From NCBI GenBank assembly GCA_964017045.1, contig OZ024802.1:7486413-7550412 (forward strand): a stretch of 64,000 bases of DNA, written 5' to 3'. A model generated the notes under the pieces. It ran no database searches and was not told the origin of the DNA. It saw nothing but the letters and a program-made list of their open reading frames with translations. The DNA comes from Omphiscola glabra. Taxonomy: Eukaryota > Mollusca > Gastropoda > Lymnaeidae. The stretch's first letter is position 1, and each line of letters begins with the position of its first letter. A program made the position numbers and the translations under genes. Shown here piece after piece: positions 49,101 through 56,345 of the stretch.

Positions 49101-51972
49101 TGCCAGAGGAATCAACCATGGGCCTGTCAGCGTGTGGAACATAGCCAAAGGCAAATGTCTTCAGTCTGCCGTTAGAGTTGGGAGGGGCTTATCAGAGAGC
49201 ACCGATGCCATGGTGATGAGGAACACAAACCTCGTCATACTCACTGACCTCGGCATGTCAACTGTGACGGATGACTCGAGGCCAGTGTTTCAGACCGTCC
49301 TCACATACGACCTGAGGCAGATGAAGTACACCCGTAACCTGACAAGCTGCTACATTGTACCGGGGGCATCCAACGAGTATGTACTCTTGGACAATGACAA
49401 CCTGCTTGGGCTTTCAGACAACCGATCACATTTCATTATATGGAGTTTGCAGTCAGGACATGCAGTGGCTAGGATAAAAACAGGTGCAGCTTTGTTCAAT
49501 CAAAAGCATGGAATAGAATAGGAATTAATGTTTGCATTATATTGTGGAGAAAGAAGTAATTATTAACTTCACTAAGCTAAAAATATATTCTTAAAGGAAT
49601 ATTGCATGTCTTATTATGTTATATGTATCCAAAGTAAATGAATTGAGAATGTAAATGACATTAAAATAAAATGCACTTTTCTTTGATGTACTAGATGTTC
49701 TTATTTTCAATTTTAAAACGAACTCGTACAAATTAGAATATTTTAATAAAAGTGTAAGATCCAAGTAAACAAAATGGAAAAAAAAAACTTATAAGAAATA
49801 CAACTTTTTAATTAACTTCTTTAAAAATTATGAACCTTTGATCCAATATAATTAATAATCCTCTAATATTTTGTGTTGTAGCCTTTAAGGAGTTAGAGCG
49901 TAGAAGAATGGGAGGCTCACATGTGCTGACTGTATCTAAACCAACACGAAGTACATCTGCGTCTATGACACCATGGGACAGAAGGGCAGAAACACAGTAA
50001 GTTGATCCCTGAGTTGACACATGTTGGTATGCTTGGCCTTAAACATTGCTTACTATTGAAACGCCAACATTGCTTACTTTTGAAAAGCCTAATCGACCCA
50101 AATCCTACTAACGACCCAAAAACAACGTGTGTCCCACATGCGGGAAAGCTTTCCAGTCACAAAAAGGGCTTGCAGGCCACCTGCGCACTCACTGTGAAGT
50201 ATAGCCTTGGTCATCTTCGTATGCATATGCGTAGTACTAACATCAACAACTGTTAAAATAATATGTGTCTTACTAATTTCTACATAGACCCAGATTTCTC
50301 TAGTTAGTGACATCGCACTTCAAGATAAAGCACCCTGAGATCATGGCCGTCCCAATGAACCCTACCGACTACCTACTATACAGAGAGTAGGATAGATTTA
50401 TTTCGCTTGTTGGTTTTGGTCCGCCCTACAATGTCCTGTTATTTCCAGACAGGGGGCATGGGGGGGGGGGGGGAATAGGGGAGGAAACCAATTAACACGT
50501 CAGTTCAGTACAATCAATAGTTCTCACACACTAGTACAAATACATTTACTTGACATGCATGCTGTGTTCTTCAATGAAAAATGAAATCTGTTATTTGGCT
50601 TTCTGGTACTTTCTGGTACTCGCTGGTATTTTCTGGTTCGCTTTTACATAACATTTGTGTTCACTATACTGATATTTGTATCCGATCATTCTTGAGGTTG
50701 GCCGTTACAAACAAAAAGAAGAAAATATTACTATAATAAAATAGTTTACCAAAATCTAAAGCTAATTATGGTCTGTCACATTCCCTTTGCTATCCTCTGG
50801 GTTACCACATTGCAGCCAAGTGTGATTTTTATTTTATTACTTTTTTTACGTTGTTTGTTCGCTGATGAAGGCTTCTTGTCGACACATTCTTTATACTGTT
50901 GTGACATGTTTTTCCTCTGGTTTTCCCATACTTTTTGTCACTCATTTCCTGGAAACATTCAAGTAGAAAATTAATATGTGAAAAGAAACTTGAGGAGTAG
51001 TGGCAAAGGAATTAGGGTTCAAGTATTTTTTAAAATAAAAGTATTCAACAAATATCAGTTCAATAAATGTTTACCTTATTTAAATTATACTAAATGCAAA
51101 TTTAAATACCGTTAATTAAAAAAAAAAAATCTTTTGGCGGATTCTTTTCCAGGTCAGCTCGTCACAGACGTCACGAAATTGATTCAGGGAAAGAGAAACA
51201 AAGATTGGATGAGTTGCGTAAAGAAAAGGACAATGTCATTGAGCAGTTCCTCATCAGTGGAGACCAAAAGATCATTGTCGCCTCTTTCTATGCCCACCAT
51301 CTTTGTGTGTTTGACATTAGCACCAAGAAGCACATCCAGACCTTACAAACCGAATTCTCCATGATGTTTTTACACAACGCAGCTCTGACCTATGACGGCA
51401 GCCATCTTGTTCACGCCAACTACGACGAAGAAAGCAAGATCAGTTACGTCACACTATGGGACTGCATGGCAGGGGAGGTCAAACGAAGGCTGAAAAGGGA
51501 AACGAACGTGGCCGCTCTAGCCGTTACAGACGATGCTCAAAGGATCGTCATTGGGCGAGCCCCGAATGAGCTTCACATCTGGGACCCCATGAAAGCAAAC
51601 TCTCTGAGAAGAATACGGGGATATGAAGGTCTGAATTTTGAAACAAATCCCAAGATCTTCATCGTCGAGGATGGCAAGAAAGCAGTTGTGTTTGCTGGGG
51701 ATATTTCGATGTGGGATCTGGAAAAAGCTACAGCCCTGGCCGTGTTCACTCCTGACACCAGGATCACTGTTTGCAATGTCGTGCTGGGTGGCCAGCTGAT
51801 CGTCTTTGGCATGTATGACAGACCTGATTTGGTCATCCTCAGATTGATGTCCGGCAGATTTCAGGCGGTAGAAGACGCTGGAGGTGTGGACTTATTTGGG
51901 GAAAAATCCGGGGACACGACTGATGAGGAAGAGGAAAATGACGAGAAAGAAAGAAGTGCTGAAAAGAAATAA
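15870..51972 (+). CDS. NACHT and WD-repeat protein (NWD1/NWD2/QUI-1-like), 23 coding exons
   Basis: Exons read from splice borders: 15870-16157, 33677-33763, 34047-34115, 34782-34886, 35117-35247, 35825-36003, 37510-37576, 37812-37942, 38316-38518, 39931-40129, 40677-40822, 41274-41380, 41607-41764, 42046-42257, 42893-43116, 43288-43446, 43848-43983, 44840-44939, 46103-46389, 46744-48740, 49092-49483, 49882-49996, 51153-51972. All phases match and the sum is 6,312 nt, giving 2,103 residues and a TAA stop. Residues ~352-770 resemble the N-terminal module of NWD proteins. Walker A GKTGSGKS is at 799-806 and Walker [10 protein letters not shown] at 889-897. WD-type repeats start near residue 1330 and run to ~2075, followed by an acidic tail. 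Family knowledge: STAND NTPases act as cytosolic switches, the NACHT binding nucleotide and the WD repeats sensing or scaffolding; NWD1 and C. elegans QUI-1 are animal members. The ligand is unknown. Exons 1-8 have no family support and rest on splice-phase logic. Confidence 0.9.
16424..16552. repeat. 65-bp direct duplication
   Basis: Two copies in tandem sharing gattgtgacttgacaacgt and ctcagtggaggtctccagcc and catacctggatgag. Confidence 0.9.
17030..17178. repeat. 19-bp minisatellite
   Basis: About seven copies of ctctactaactctccatat with point changes. Confidence 0.9.
17635..17690. mobile_element. hAT-type terminal sequence remnant
   Basis: cgacccgcgggccgtagttt followed by tccgagccgtggttta matches, on the other strand, the widespread hAT-element terminus (CAG.GG....AAACTACGGCCCGCGGG). 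The partner terminus was not found. Confidence 0.45.
18189..18280. repeat. Small fold-back
   Basis: Arms 18189-18215 and 18253-18280 (gctgcagttatgaactgg and its complement) are near perfect, with a ~37-base GC-rich loop. Confidence 0.85.
18312..18680. mobile_element. Large fold-back (MITE-like)
   Basis: Two arms of about 145-150 bp (18318-18464 and 18528-18675) are inverted copies at roughly 85% identity, for example tgctattcggatgtcatttg. The loop holds a second GC-rich hairpin (ggacccgg / ccgggtcc). No coding capacity. Confidence 0.85.
18958..20516. repeat. 12-bp satellite array (CAGTCCTACAGA)n
   Basis: About 130 tandem copies of a 12-bp unit with two main variants (cagtcctacaga and cattcctacaga) and rarer ones. 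The period is a multiple of three, so long open frames appear on the minus strand ([12 protein letters not shown]), which are artefacts. It contains an internal duplication marked by the rare cctaaaaaaagtcc variant (~19715 and ~20014), evidence of ~300-bp amplification. It stops exactly at the 3' end of the LINE. Confidence 0.97.
20554..23760 (-). pseudogene. LINE copy 1 polyprotein: EEP endonuclease + reverse transcriptase + C-terminal zinc finger, with internal stop
   Basis: The frame is open from 23760 to the natural stop at 20554 apart from one TAA at 21286-21288, which replaces the Tyr of a YLGSN motif; copy 2 keeps YLGSN. N-terminal EEP endonuclease: [18 protein letters not shown] and DTDHSLV. 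Reverse transcriptase: [17 protein letters not shown], and the catalytic FADDAAL. After the RT comes the [15 protein letters not shown] block and a CVKCRRDC..H...C finger. The endonuclease nicks target DNA and the RT copies the RNA by target-primed reverse transcription. Upstream, 23773-23946 holds a 57-codon open stretch in the same frame, homologous to the N-terminus of copy 2 but cut off by TAG (23773-23775) and TGA (23761-23763). So the copy is probably dead, though only lightly damaged. Confidence 0.88.
24000..24073. repeat. 36-bp tandem duplication in LINE leader
   Basis: ttgtagatttatatcagtaa..attcatca occurs twice in a row, inside the presumed 5' untranslated part of LINE copy 1. Confidence 0.85.
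24143..24196. repeat. Continuation of the 12-bp satellite beyond the LINE
   Basis: Four to five copies of the same 12-bp unit (gtctacagacatacctacagacattcctac...) directly after the LINE 5' end. This shows the LINE sits inside the array. Confidence 0.9.
24200..25610. other. Intron 1 sequence without recognised feature
   Basis: AT-rich, no open frame of note; ~25390-25460 has a gtccggggcc / gtccggcgtc pair of unknown meaning. Confidence 0.45.
25612..26036. mobile_element. 425-bp element with 49-bp inverted terminal repeats
   Basis: Left arm 25612-25660 and right arm 25988-26036 are reverse complements with about three mismatches. Each contains cacgaacaatctgtat or its complement. A hammerhead-like core lies just inside the left arm on the minus strand. 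Non-autonomous: no open frame. It could be a MITE or a Penelope-type/retrozyme remnant. Confidence 0.7.
25702..25724 (-). ncRNA. Hammerhead-ribozyme-like core
   Basis: On the minus strand it reads CTGATGA-A-GGC-ATGT-GCC-GAAAC: the two invariant hammerhead boxes joined by a perfect 3-bp stem II with a four-base loop. Stems I and III are not convincing by eye, so it may be a relic. Hammerheads of this kind are known in animal Penelope-like elements and retrozymes. Confidence 0.4.
26341..26540. repeat. Five copies of a 40-bp repeat
   Basis: Unit starts at 26341, 26381, 26421, 26461 and 26501, each with tcattgtgtggtgagaatag, then ctgtaacgttcttga; the last two copies diverge. Confidence 0.92.
27040..27075. 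repeat. (GA)n microsatellite
   Basis: agagagagagaagagagaga run, one interruption. Confidence 0.9.
27505..31122 (+). mobile_element. Endonuclease/RT LINE, copy 2 (plus strand)
   Basis: The same family as copy 1 in the opposite orientation: shared motifs along the whole protein and the same 3' end (GAAGATGCCATA at ~31110-31122). The 5' edge is set roughly where the untranslated leader with GGGTAGATGAGACCC begins. It lies sense to the NACHT/WD gene within intron 1. Confidence 0.85.
27637..31088 (+). pseudogene. LINE copy 2 polyprotein, frameshifted
   Basis: Three reading pieces: 27637-28578 (N-terminal extension plus endonuclease, with [20 protein letters not shown]), 28544-29545 (endonuclease end DTDHSLV to RT start), a short piece 29536-29727 (NYRGISLL), and 29703-31088 (RT FADDAAL through the C-terminal [15 protein letters not shown] finger). 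Breaks: a small indel near 28548; a deletion at ~29540 removing about 12-15 codons that copy 1 keeps; and a small deletion at ~29717 in the [10 protein letters not shown] motif. The last ~460 codons are intact. Inactive, and older or more damaged than copy 1. Confidence 0.88.
31123..33676. other. Intron 1 sequence between LINE copy 2 and exon 2
   Basis: Plain AT-rich sequence apart from the ~20-bp tandem repeat at 32285. 33240-33500 holds two stretches about gatgtcagtttttcg and ctgacatcactgggttttcc that are reverse-complement-like (ggttcaagggaaaaacc / ggttttcccttgagcccttc), suggesting another fold-back. Confidence 0.45.
32285..32425. repeat. ~20-bp degenerate tandem repeat
   Basis: Repeated gactgtgtaaagatagaag with variants; seven or so units. 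Confidence 0.8.
33677..33763 (+). CDS. Exon 2 of the NACHT/WD gene
   Basis: Twenty-nine codons between TTTCAG and GTATGA, phase 0 on both sides. It encodes a Ser/Pro-rich linker ([16 protein letters not shown]...). No domain is visible; the support is the borders, the open frame and the phase match. Confidence 0.68.
34047..34115 (+). CDS. Exon 3 of the NACHT/WD gene
   Basis: Twenty-three codons, TTATAG to GTAGGT, phase 0/0. The product [20 protein letters not shown].. looks like a short charged helix. A second AG two bases on offers a slightly different acceptor but breaks the frame. Confidence 0.7.
34285..34465. repeat. 22-bp minisatellite in intron 3
   Basis: About eight copies of cctttatgtaaattaaaatc+aa with single changes. 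Confidence 0.92.
34782..34886 (+). CDS. Exon 4 of the NACHT/WD gene
   Basis: Thirty-five codons, TTGCAG to GTAAAT, phase 0/0. It begins [18 protein letters not shown]. Hydrophilic, with no recognised domain. It belongs to the N-terminal extension that precedes the conserved NWD module. Confidence 0.72.
35117..35247 (+). CDS. Exon 5 of the NACHT/WD gene
   Basis: Phase 0 in, phase 2 out (TTCTTAG to GTAAGA). It encodes [20 protein letters not shown] and onward to a split methionine codon completed by exon 6. Polar and probably disordered. A 16-bp minisatellite lies ~160 bases downstream in the intron. Confidence 0.72.
35405..35690. repeat. 16-bp minisatellite in intron 5
   Basis: About 17-18 copies of gtctacatcgtctgta (or ..ttg..), one with a short deletion. 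Confidence 0.95.
35825..36003 (+). CDS. Exon 6 of the NACHT/WD gene (acidic Ser/Asp-rich)
   Basis: CACAG to GTAAGA, phase 2 in, phase 1 out. It is rich in Asp, Ser and Glu (e.g. [18 protein letters not shown]), so it is likely a disordered acidic linker with many casein-kinase-like serines. Frame continuity with exons 5 and 7 supports it. Confidence 0.75.
36460..36727. repeat. 30-bp minisatellite with CACGTG in each unit (intron 6)
   Basis: About nine copies of catggctcacgtgtgtatgt+agtaaag. Each unit holds an E-box CACGTG. Open frames on both strands are artefacts of the period. Confidence 0.93.
37510..37576 (+). CDS. Exon 7 of the NACHT/WD gene
   Basis: TCCTCCAG to GTGATG, phase 1 in, phase 2 out. 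It encodes [20 protein letters not shown]. The SPVKTP stretch looks like a proline-directed phosphorylation site (inference). There is no domain. Confidence 0.7.
37812..37942 (+). CDS. Exon 8 of the NACHT/WD gene
   Basis: TTGACAG to GTAGGG, phase 2 in, phase 1 out. The final part ([14 protein letters not shown]) looks like the beta-strand opening the NWD N-terminal module, where many family members read 'V(Y/F)(I/V)SSTF', so the conserved protein begins here at about residue 340. Confidence 0.8.
38316..38518 (+). CDS. Exon 9 of the NACHT/WD gene, start of conserved NWD module
   Basis: TTCAG to GTATGT, phase 1 to 0. It contains [20 protein letters not shown], a WGF motif where the family has RWG, then [13 protein letters not shown] and SLGTNFV. 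This order (ER..L....P.LRE, D.RWG, C/A.. GPNFV) is characteristic of NWD1/NWD2/TEP1-type N-termini. Residues ~353-420. Confidence 0.92.
38528..39515 (-). mobile_element. LTR-like insertion in intron 9
   Basis: The minus strand has a GGGGGGAAGG polypurine tract (39496-39515 region) followed by TGAATGAGTGTG, and the far end reads CGTAACA at 38528-38534: a TG..CA unit of about 968 bp. It starts nine bases after the exon 9 donor. Solo or truncated LTR; family unknown. Confidence 0.5.
39931..40129 (+). CDS. Exon 10 of the NACHT/WD gene
   Basis: CCAATTAG to GTAAGG, phase 0 to 1. It opens [17 protein letters not shown], matching the family 'L.G..YG...LP..I', followed by a charged helix with [20 protein letters not shown]. 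Residues ~421-486. Confidence 0.93.
40571..40676. repeat. 26-bp repeat ending at the exon 11 acceptor
   Basis: Four copies of aatggacattattttcttga+acttaa. The last copy ends ..aacttaaAG where earlier copies have ..aacttaaAA, and that AG is the splice acceptor. Confidence 0.9.
40677..40822 (+). CDS. Exon 11 of the NACHT/WD gene
   Basis: Acceptor TTAAAG, donor AGG|GTCAGT, phase 1 to 0. It encodes a Ser/Glu-rich then basic segment ([17 protein letters not shown]) that could act as a nuclear localisation patch (inference). The acceptor is the last base of a 26-bp tandem repeat (see findings). Confidence 0.85.
41274..41380 (+). CDS. Exon 12 of the NACHT/WD gene
   Basis: CCAACAG to GTGTTT, phase 0 to 2. 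It contains [20 protein letters not shown], matching the W(Y)..D.N..P..Y.L motif common to NWD proteins. Residues 536-570. Confidence 0.92.
41607..41764 (+). CDS. Exon 13 of the NACHT/WD gene
   Basis: CACTTAG to GTGTGT, phase 2 to 1. Helical segment [20 protein letters not shown] and onward. Residues 571-623. Phases join both neighbours. Confidence 0.88.
42046..42257 (+). CDS. Exon 14 of the NACHT/WD gene
   Basis: TTATCAG to GTAAGC, phase 1 to 0. It encodes [15 protein letters not shown] through [14 protein letters not shown] and a charged helix ending HKGK. Residues 624-694. The frame stays open past the donor into a 21-bp minisatellite that encodes LRAIMEQ heptads, so intron retention would give a truncated coiled-coil form. 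Confidence 0.9.
42271..42459. repeat. 21-bp minisatellite after the exon 14 donor, encodes LRAIMEQ heptads
   Basis: Nine near-identical units (gtgcaatcatggaacaattgc). Unit starts are exactly 21 apart from 42271. In frame with exon 14 it reads RAIMEQL repeatedly until a stop at 42483-42485. Confidence 0.97.
42893..43116 (+). CDS. Exon 15 of the NACHT/WD gene
   Basis: CTGACAG to GTTAGT, phase 0 to 2. It includes [20 protein letters not shown] and then a long helix leading towards the NACHT domain. Residues 695-768. The 'H....Y...F' spacing precedes the NACHT as in other NWD proteins. Confidence 0.92.
43288..43446 (+). CDS. Exon 16 of the NACHT/WD gene, Walker A
   Basis: TTGTTTAG to GTAATG, phase 2 to 2. 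FQGREDIL is the usual F.GR..IL lead-in, then [15 protein letters not shown] carries the P-loop at residues 799-806. K805 and S806 should bind nucleotide phosphate and Mg2+. Start of the NACHT NTPase. Confidence 0.96.
43848..43983 (+). CDS. Exon 17 of the NACHT/WD gene
   Basis: TCCACAG to GTAACG, phase 2 to 0. [18 protein letters not shown] and DICVQL match the 'RF.G.T..S.....L...C.Q' strand-helix block after the P-loop in NWD NACHT domains. Residues 822-867. Confidence 0.94.
44840..44939 (+). CDS. Exon 18 of the NACHT/WD gene, Walker B
   Basis: GAGCAG to GTGAGT, phase 0 to 1. [14 protein letters not shown] is the Walker B block (residues 888-900); D894 and D897 are the acidic positions. A 17-bp minisatellite begins about 30 bases after the donor. 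Confidence 0.95.
44968..45218. repeat. 17-bp minisatellite after the exon 18 donor
   Basis: About 14 copies of tgttcatactgtcatct with t/c/g variants. Confidence 0.95.
45968..46070. repeat. Telomere-like (CCCTAA)n tract before exon 19
   Basis: Clusters of ccctaaccctaa separated by spacers such as gccgggaca(a/t)taa. CCCTAA is the complement of the TTAGGG telomere unit used by molluscs. It ends 33 bases before the exon 19 acceptor. Confidence 0.85.
46103..46389 (+). CDS. Exon 19 of the NACHT/WD gene, NACHT sensor region
   Basis: TTTCAG to GTTTGT, phase 1 to 0. [20 protein letters not shown] is the sensor strand, followed by [14 protein letters not shown] and [10 protein letters not shown], the L..L.....LL and 'CP.PLYLK' blocks of NWD proteins. 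Residues 901-996. Telomere-like repeats lie just before the acceptor. Confidence 0.95.
46744..48740 (+). CDS. Exon 20 of the NACHT/WD gene, winged-helix/helical region and first WD repeats
   Basis: CTTAAAG to GTAATA, 1,997 nt, phase 0 to 2. [20 protein letters not shown] and LSLDD are the classical post-NACHT motif; the helical part runs to about residue 1320. WD repeats begin at [10 protein letters not shown] (residue ~1333), with [12 protein letters not shown] as a clear repeat end. Later blades ([19 protein letters not shown]) are degenerate. By far the largest exon, and unlikely to hide introns because the frame never breaks. Confidence 0.96.
49092..49483 (+). CDS. Exon 21 of the NACHT/WD gene, WD repeats
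   Basis: GATTTTAG to GTGCAG, phase 2 to 1. [20 protein letters not shown] and [13 protein letters not shown] are WD-type blade ends. Residues 1662-1792. The arginine codon is split over the intron (AG/G). Confidence 0.93.
49882..49996 (+). CDS. Exon 22 of the NACHT/WD gene, basic linker
   Basis: GTTGTAG to GTAAGT, phase 1 to 2. Ser/Thr/Arg-rich linker between WD blocks ([20 protein letters not shown]). Residues 1793-1830. There is no domain; support is from borders and phase. Confidence 0.85.
50048..50300 (+). pseudogene. LINE 3' end with C2H2 finger in intron 22
   Basis: [20 protein letters not shown] followed by RTHCEV and a stop (50212) is a perfect C2H2 finger. The downstream tggtcatcttcg resembles LINE 3' untranslated sequence. 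This is the usual C-terminus of an endonuclease/RT LINE, 5'-truncated, and not a host zinc-finger exon: the frame has a stop and no donor. Confidence 0.6.
50840..50970. repeat. Dispersed repeat with CTGATGAAGGC (intron 22)
   Basis: gctgatgaaggcttcttgtc+gacac is a decayed version of the CTGATGAAGGC..GCCGAAAC core seen at 25702-25724 and 12060-12110. Confidence 0.4.
51153..51972 (+). CDS. Exon 23 (last) of the NACHT/WD gene, WD repeats and acidic tail
   Basis: Acceptor CTTTTCCAG, phase 2, open to TAA at 51970-51972. A charged helix comes first, then WD-like blades ([37 protein letters not shown]). [18 protein letters not shown] resembles the conserved C-terminal strand of NWD proteins. It ends in an acidic tail [18 protein letters not shown]. 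Residues 1831-2103. Confidence 0.95.
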
Positions 51973-52099
51973 GTGCATTATTGATAAGCTCTATTCACTT
52001 TTCAACCAAGATAATAGTGTTAGTAATAATCGCTGTATGAGTACTAACACAGAAACGGTGAGTCACAGTTTTGCAGTAAAAAAAAAGTGTTGCACTATC

Positions 52100-52123
52100 A
52101 ATAAATGATAAATGAAAAATAAA
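52100..52123 (+). terminator. Poly(A) signals of the NACHT/WD gene
   Basis: Two AATAAA hexamers (52100-52105 and 52118-52123) lie about 130-150 bases after the stop codon. This is a normal short 3' UTR distance. Which one is used cannot be told. Confidence 0.6.
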
Positions 52124-54035
52124 CGAAAAGTAACTTATGTTGACCAATTTTAAAAAAAATAAACATCATTTAGTAAAGTAAAAAAAAATGCTCTTATTCA
52201 GAATGATGCTAGACTTATAAAGAAGGAAGTAATGTCTAACAAACAATGTCTCTGTAATATGAAGCTAACAATTAGTAGAAATATTTTAGTTTACAATATT
52301 ATTATATGTTGCCATTAGATTTTATTTTAAAACTAATATTTGCCAATGTTTTAAATGTTAATTATAATTTAGTTTTTCTTGGATGTTTATGACATATTTT
52401 TAAGACAAGTAATGAATTTCTATATATAGAATTCTTTGTACATGCTTCAACAACAACAACAGCTGAAATAATTGGTGCAATGTCAAATTAAATAATTGAT
52501 TTTTCAATGATCTTATTTATGTCATGTGCACAACTACAATTGGATAATCTTATTGCATTTGGAAGTGCATCATCATTACAGCTATAATTTTAAATGATTG
52601 TCATTTCCGTTAACTAGGGTCTGGCGATAAATATATAGAAGAACCATCAAAATAGATGAAAAATTTCATTGGGTCAATGTACATGCAATACACAGCTAAA
52701 TAGTCTTGTCATTGTAAAGTTTTGGGTACACACTATTTTTTACTAGTTAAAAAAATTTTGAACATGTGTAAATCTAAATCAAAGATTGATTTGACATATT
52801 AAATGTTCACTGTTTTGTTCAGGTTTTACGTCTGCTGGGATATTTCTACTGGCTTTGATGGAATCATGAACTAGAGTTGTCGTGACAACTAATCATTTCT
52901 TCTTTCGTTGTATTTGTGTCTCACGTGTAAGCGTTTAAACAGTATTAAAAATGTTTCTGCTAAGTCAACATGTCATAAAATATTCTGGTGGATTGACCTA
53001 AATATCATGATACACACGCCACCCACCCCCCCTCGAAGAAACAAAACAAACAAACAAACCAACCAACAAATACTATCCTTGATGCTATTTAATAAAACTA
53101 CTTTTTTTTTTCCTTGACTCATTCCTTTGTTCTTTAAAACATGAAGTAAATATCTACTATTTTCAACTATTTGACCAAAAAACCCACCCTATGAACACAT
53201 CAACTAAAAATATGTTTGTGAAGGTATTGACAGCGTAACTATAATCTTATTAATACAAATGAGTGTGAAAAGATTGTGTCTGTGCAGTTATATCATGGAA
53301 ACAATGAAATGACGGGTGAAGGTCATCTATGAGACATGGCCCCTGGTGTAAGGAAAACATGTTTTCAATGCATTTTAATTTATGTTGTCCTTGGATGTGA
53401 ACGTGGGGGTAAGAAAGTTGAGGTATACAAATTATTGGACACTTTCTTATGCAAAAAAATATTTAAAAATTGTGAATATTTGTATGTCCAGGTTTACAAA
53501 TATGGAAGGACAACGTTTCTGGACATCCCCATGTCAGTCTCCCTTGAAATAAATGGCTGACATTAGTATAGGCTTCATTAAGGAACATGACATTTTTACA
53601 ATTTTCTTAACAATGAGAAGTATAGATGTTAATATTTCATGTATAATTGTTGATTGTAATGGAACGATCTTATCACTTAGGCCATTAATTTAATTTAAGT
53701 TACGGTTACAACACTTATTTATTTGTTCGAGCTTTCTTTATTAATCATCATCTTGAAATGGTACAAATGTAACACACCATATCCAATCTGTGTTAGACCT
53801 GTTGTTGGTCGTTTATTATAGTGGCAGAATTGTTTCAGATATTATTAACATGTTTTTACGTCATGTGATAATTTTTTTATATACAATTATCGACAGTATT
53901 CAAATATTAAATGTATTGTTTTTAGAAGTTAAGAACAATAAACACAATTTTACACTGTTCTGTTTAGTTGTTTTCTTTAGTAAACTGTAAAGTTAAAGTC
54001 TACATAAACGCGTATTTCTTATCACATAGTATAAT
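52124..54035. other. Downstream of the NACHT/WD gene, no gene recognised
   Basis: AT-rich, several AATAAA-like sites; short frames at 52908, 53336 and 53790 have no recognisable product. Confidence 0.5.
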
Positions 54036-55275
54036 ACGTTCTATCACCAACATATCTATCATCAACATGTCTAACCCCAACAATTATATCCCCAACACAT
54101 CTATCGCCAACACATCTATTACCAACACATCGATCACCAACACATCTATCACCAACATCTATCACCAACACATCTATCGTCAACACACCTATAACCAACA
54201 CATCTATCACCAACATATATCGTCAACACATCTAACACCAACGAATCTATAACCAACACATCTATAACCAACACATCTATCGTCAACACATCTATCACCA
54301 ACATCTATCACCAACATCTATCACCAACACATCTATCACCAACATCTATCACTAACACATCTATCGTCAAAACATCTATAACCAACATCTATCACCAACA
54401 CATCTATCACACCACATCTATAACCAACACATCTATAACCAACACATCTAACACCAACATATCCATAACGAACACATTTATCACCAACATCTATCACCAA
54501 CACATCTATCACCAACACATCTATAACCAACACATTTATCAACAACATCTATCACCAACACATCTATCGTCAACACATCTATCACCATCATATCTATAAC
54601 CAACACATTTATCACCAACATATATCACCAACACATCTATAACCAACATATCTATCACCAACAAATCTATCACCAACATATCTGTAACCAACACATTTGT
54701 CACCAATATCTATCACCAACACATCTATAACCAACACATCTATCACCAACACATCTAACACCAACATATCTGTAACCAACACATTTATCACCAACATCTA
54801 TCACCAACACATCTAACACCAGCACATCTATAACCAACACATTTATAACCAACATCTATCACCAACACATCTATCACACCACATCTATAACCAACCCATC
54901 TATCACCAACACATCTAACACCAACATATCCATAACCAACACATTTATCACCAACATCTATCACCAACATATTTATCACCAACACATCTATAACCAACAC
55001 ATTTATCAACAGCATCTATCACCAACACATCTATCGTCAACAAATCTATCACCAACACATCTAACACCAACACATCTATAGCCAACACATCTATCACCAA
55101 CACATCTAACACCAACACATCTATAGCCAACACATCTATCACCAACACATCTATAGCCAACACATCTATCACAAACACATCTATAGTCAACACATATAGC
55201 ACCAACACATCTATATCCAACACATCTATCACCAACATATCTATTGTCAACACATCTATCACCAACACATCTATC
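54036..55275. repeat. 15-bp satellite (CAACACATCTATCAC)n
   Basis: About 80 copies with variants (ataac, cgtc, tagcc) and 12-bp short units. Open frames on the minus strand (VLVIDVLVID) are artefacts. Confidence 0.96.
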
Positions 55276-56254
55276 CACACATGATTCTATTTAAAACTCA
55301 AATTATTACCCCCATTTCAAAAATACATTTTTATTATTTCTATACTGAAATAAGATTTTTATACAAACATCTAGTCGACATCATGCATCTTATATTTCTG
55401 CTGATGAAAAAGAATGCAACTAGAATATTTTGAATATATATTTATGACATTGGCCAGAGTATAATTGGATCTGGAGTATAAAATAAAGAAAAAGGTTAAA
55501 TTGATTATAAAGTGACATGATTAGCTCTTGAAATTTGGCTTTGATACTGTGCATACAGAAAAATGGACCCTCAGTGGTCCTCACACCTGCTGGCAGATCG
55601 CCAAACCTCACACAACTACTCCCGCTATAAGCGGACAGGAGAAAGCGAACACATTCTCTTGAAAGTGAGAGGAATAGCTACAGTATTAATTTCTACATCC
55701 TACTTAGAATTTGCAAAGCTCATTTTCAATTTTACAGATAGTTGACTTAGGTGGTTATTTTACTTTTAGTAACCGACAACCTGCTATGCACTGTGCCCTA
55801 TTTGACGGCGTGTTACAGCTTGCGACACCCAGTGCATTACATTAAAATGAGTAATGTGACGTTGTCCCCTCAATGTCGCCAACGTCCGTAATTTTTTCTT
55901 TCCTTCTCTGGTTGTCGAACTCTTAAAGACACTCGACCAGGGGAACGTAGATGTCCGGAGACAGAAGGCCCAGAACACAGTTGCTGCGAATACAAAGGGC
56001 GGACAACTATTTAGTTTAATAATCTCATTTGGGAGTTAAAAAAAAAAAGAAACCCAGACTAAATCATTGCGACTTTGTCAAGACTTCCTTAGAGCGCACA
56101 TTCTTAACTTAACTCATATTAACCTACTTTCCACTGATTCGCGCAACCATTTTAATCACAGACAAATGATAATCTGACCTCAAGGTAGCAGAATTCAAGG
56201 ATTACTGAAATCATGTATGATGTATAAGATAGAAGGAATAAACTATAAAAACAA

Positions 56255-56345
56255 AAGTACAATTACAAACCTCTTGTACCACAGATGCACAATTACAAAC
56301 CTCTGGTATAACAAATGTACAATTACAAACCTCTGGTACATGACT
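56255..56345. repeat. ~31-bp tandem repeat
   Basis: Three copies of acaattacaaacctctggta+taacagatgt. Confidence 0.85.

Noticed and set aside
54022..55280. Runs of VLVIDVLVID-type frames
   Set aside because: 15-bp satellite, no coding evidence.
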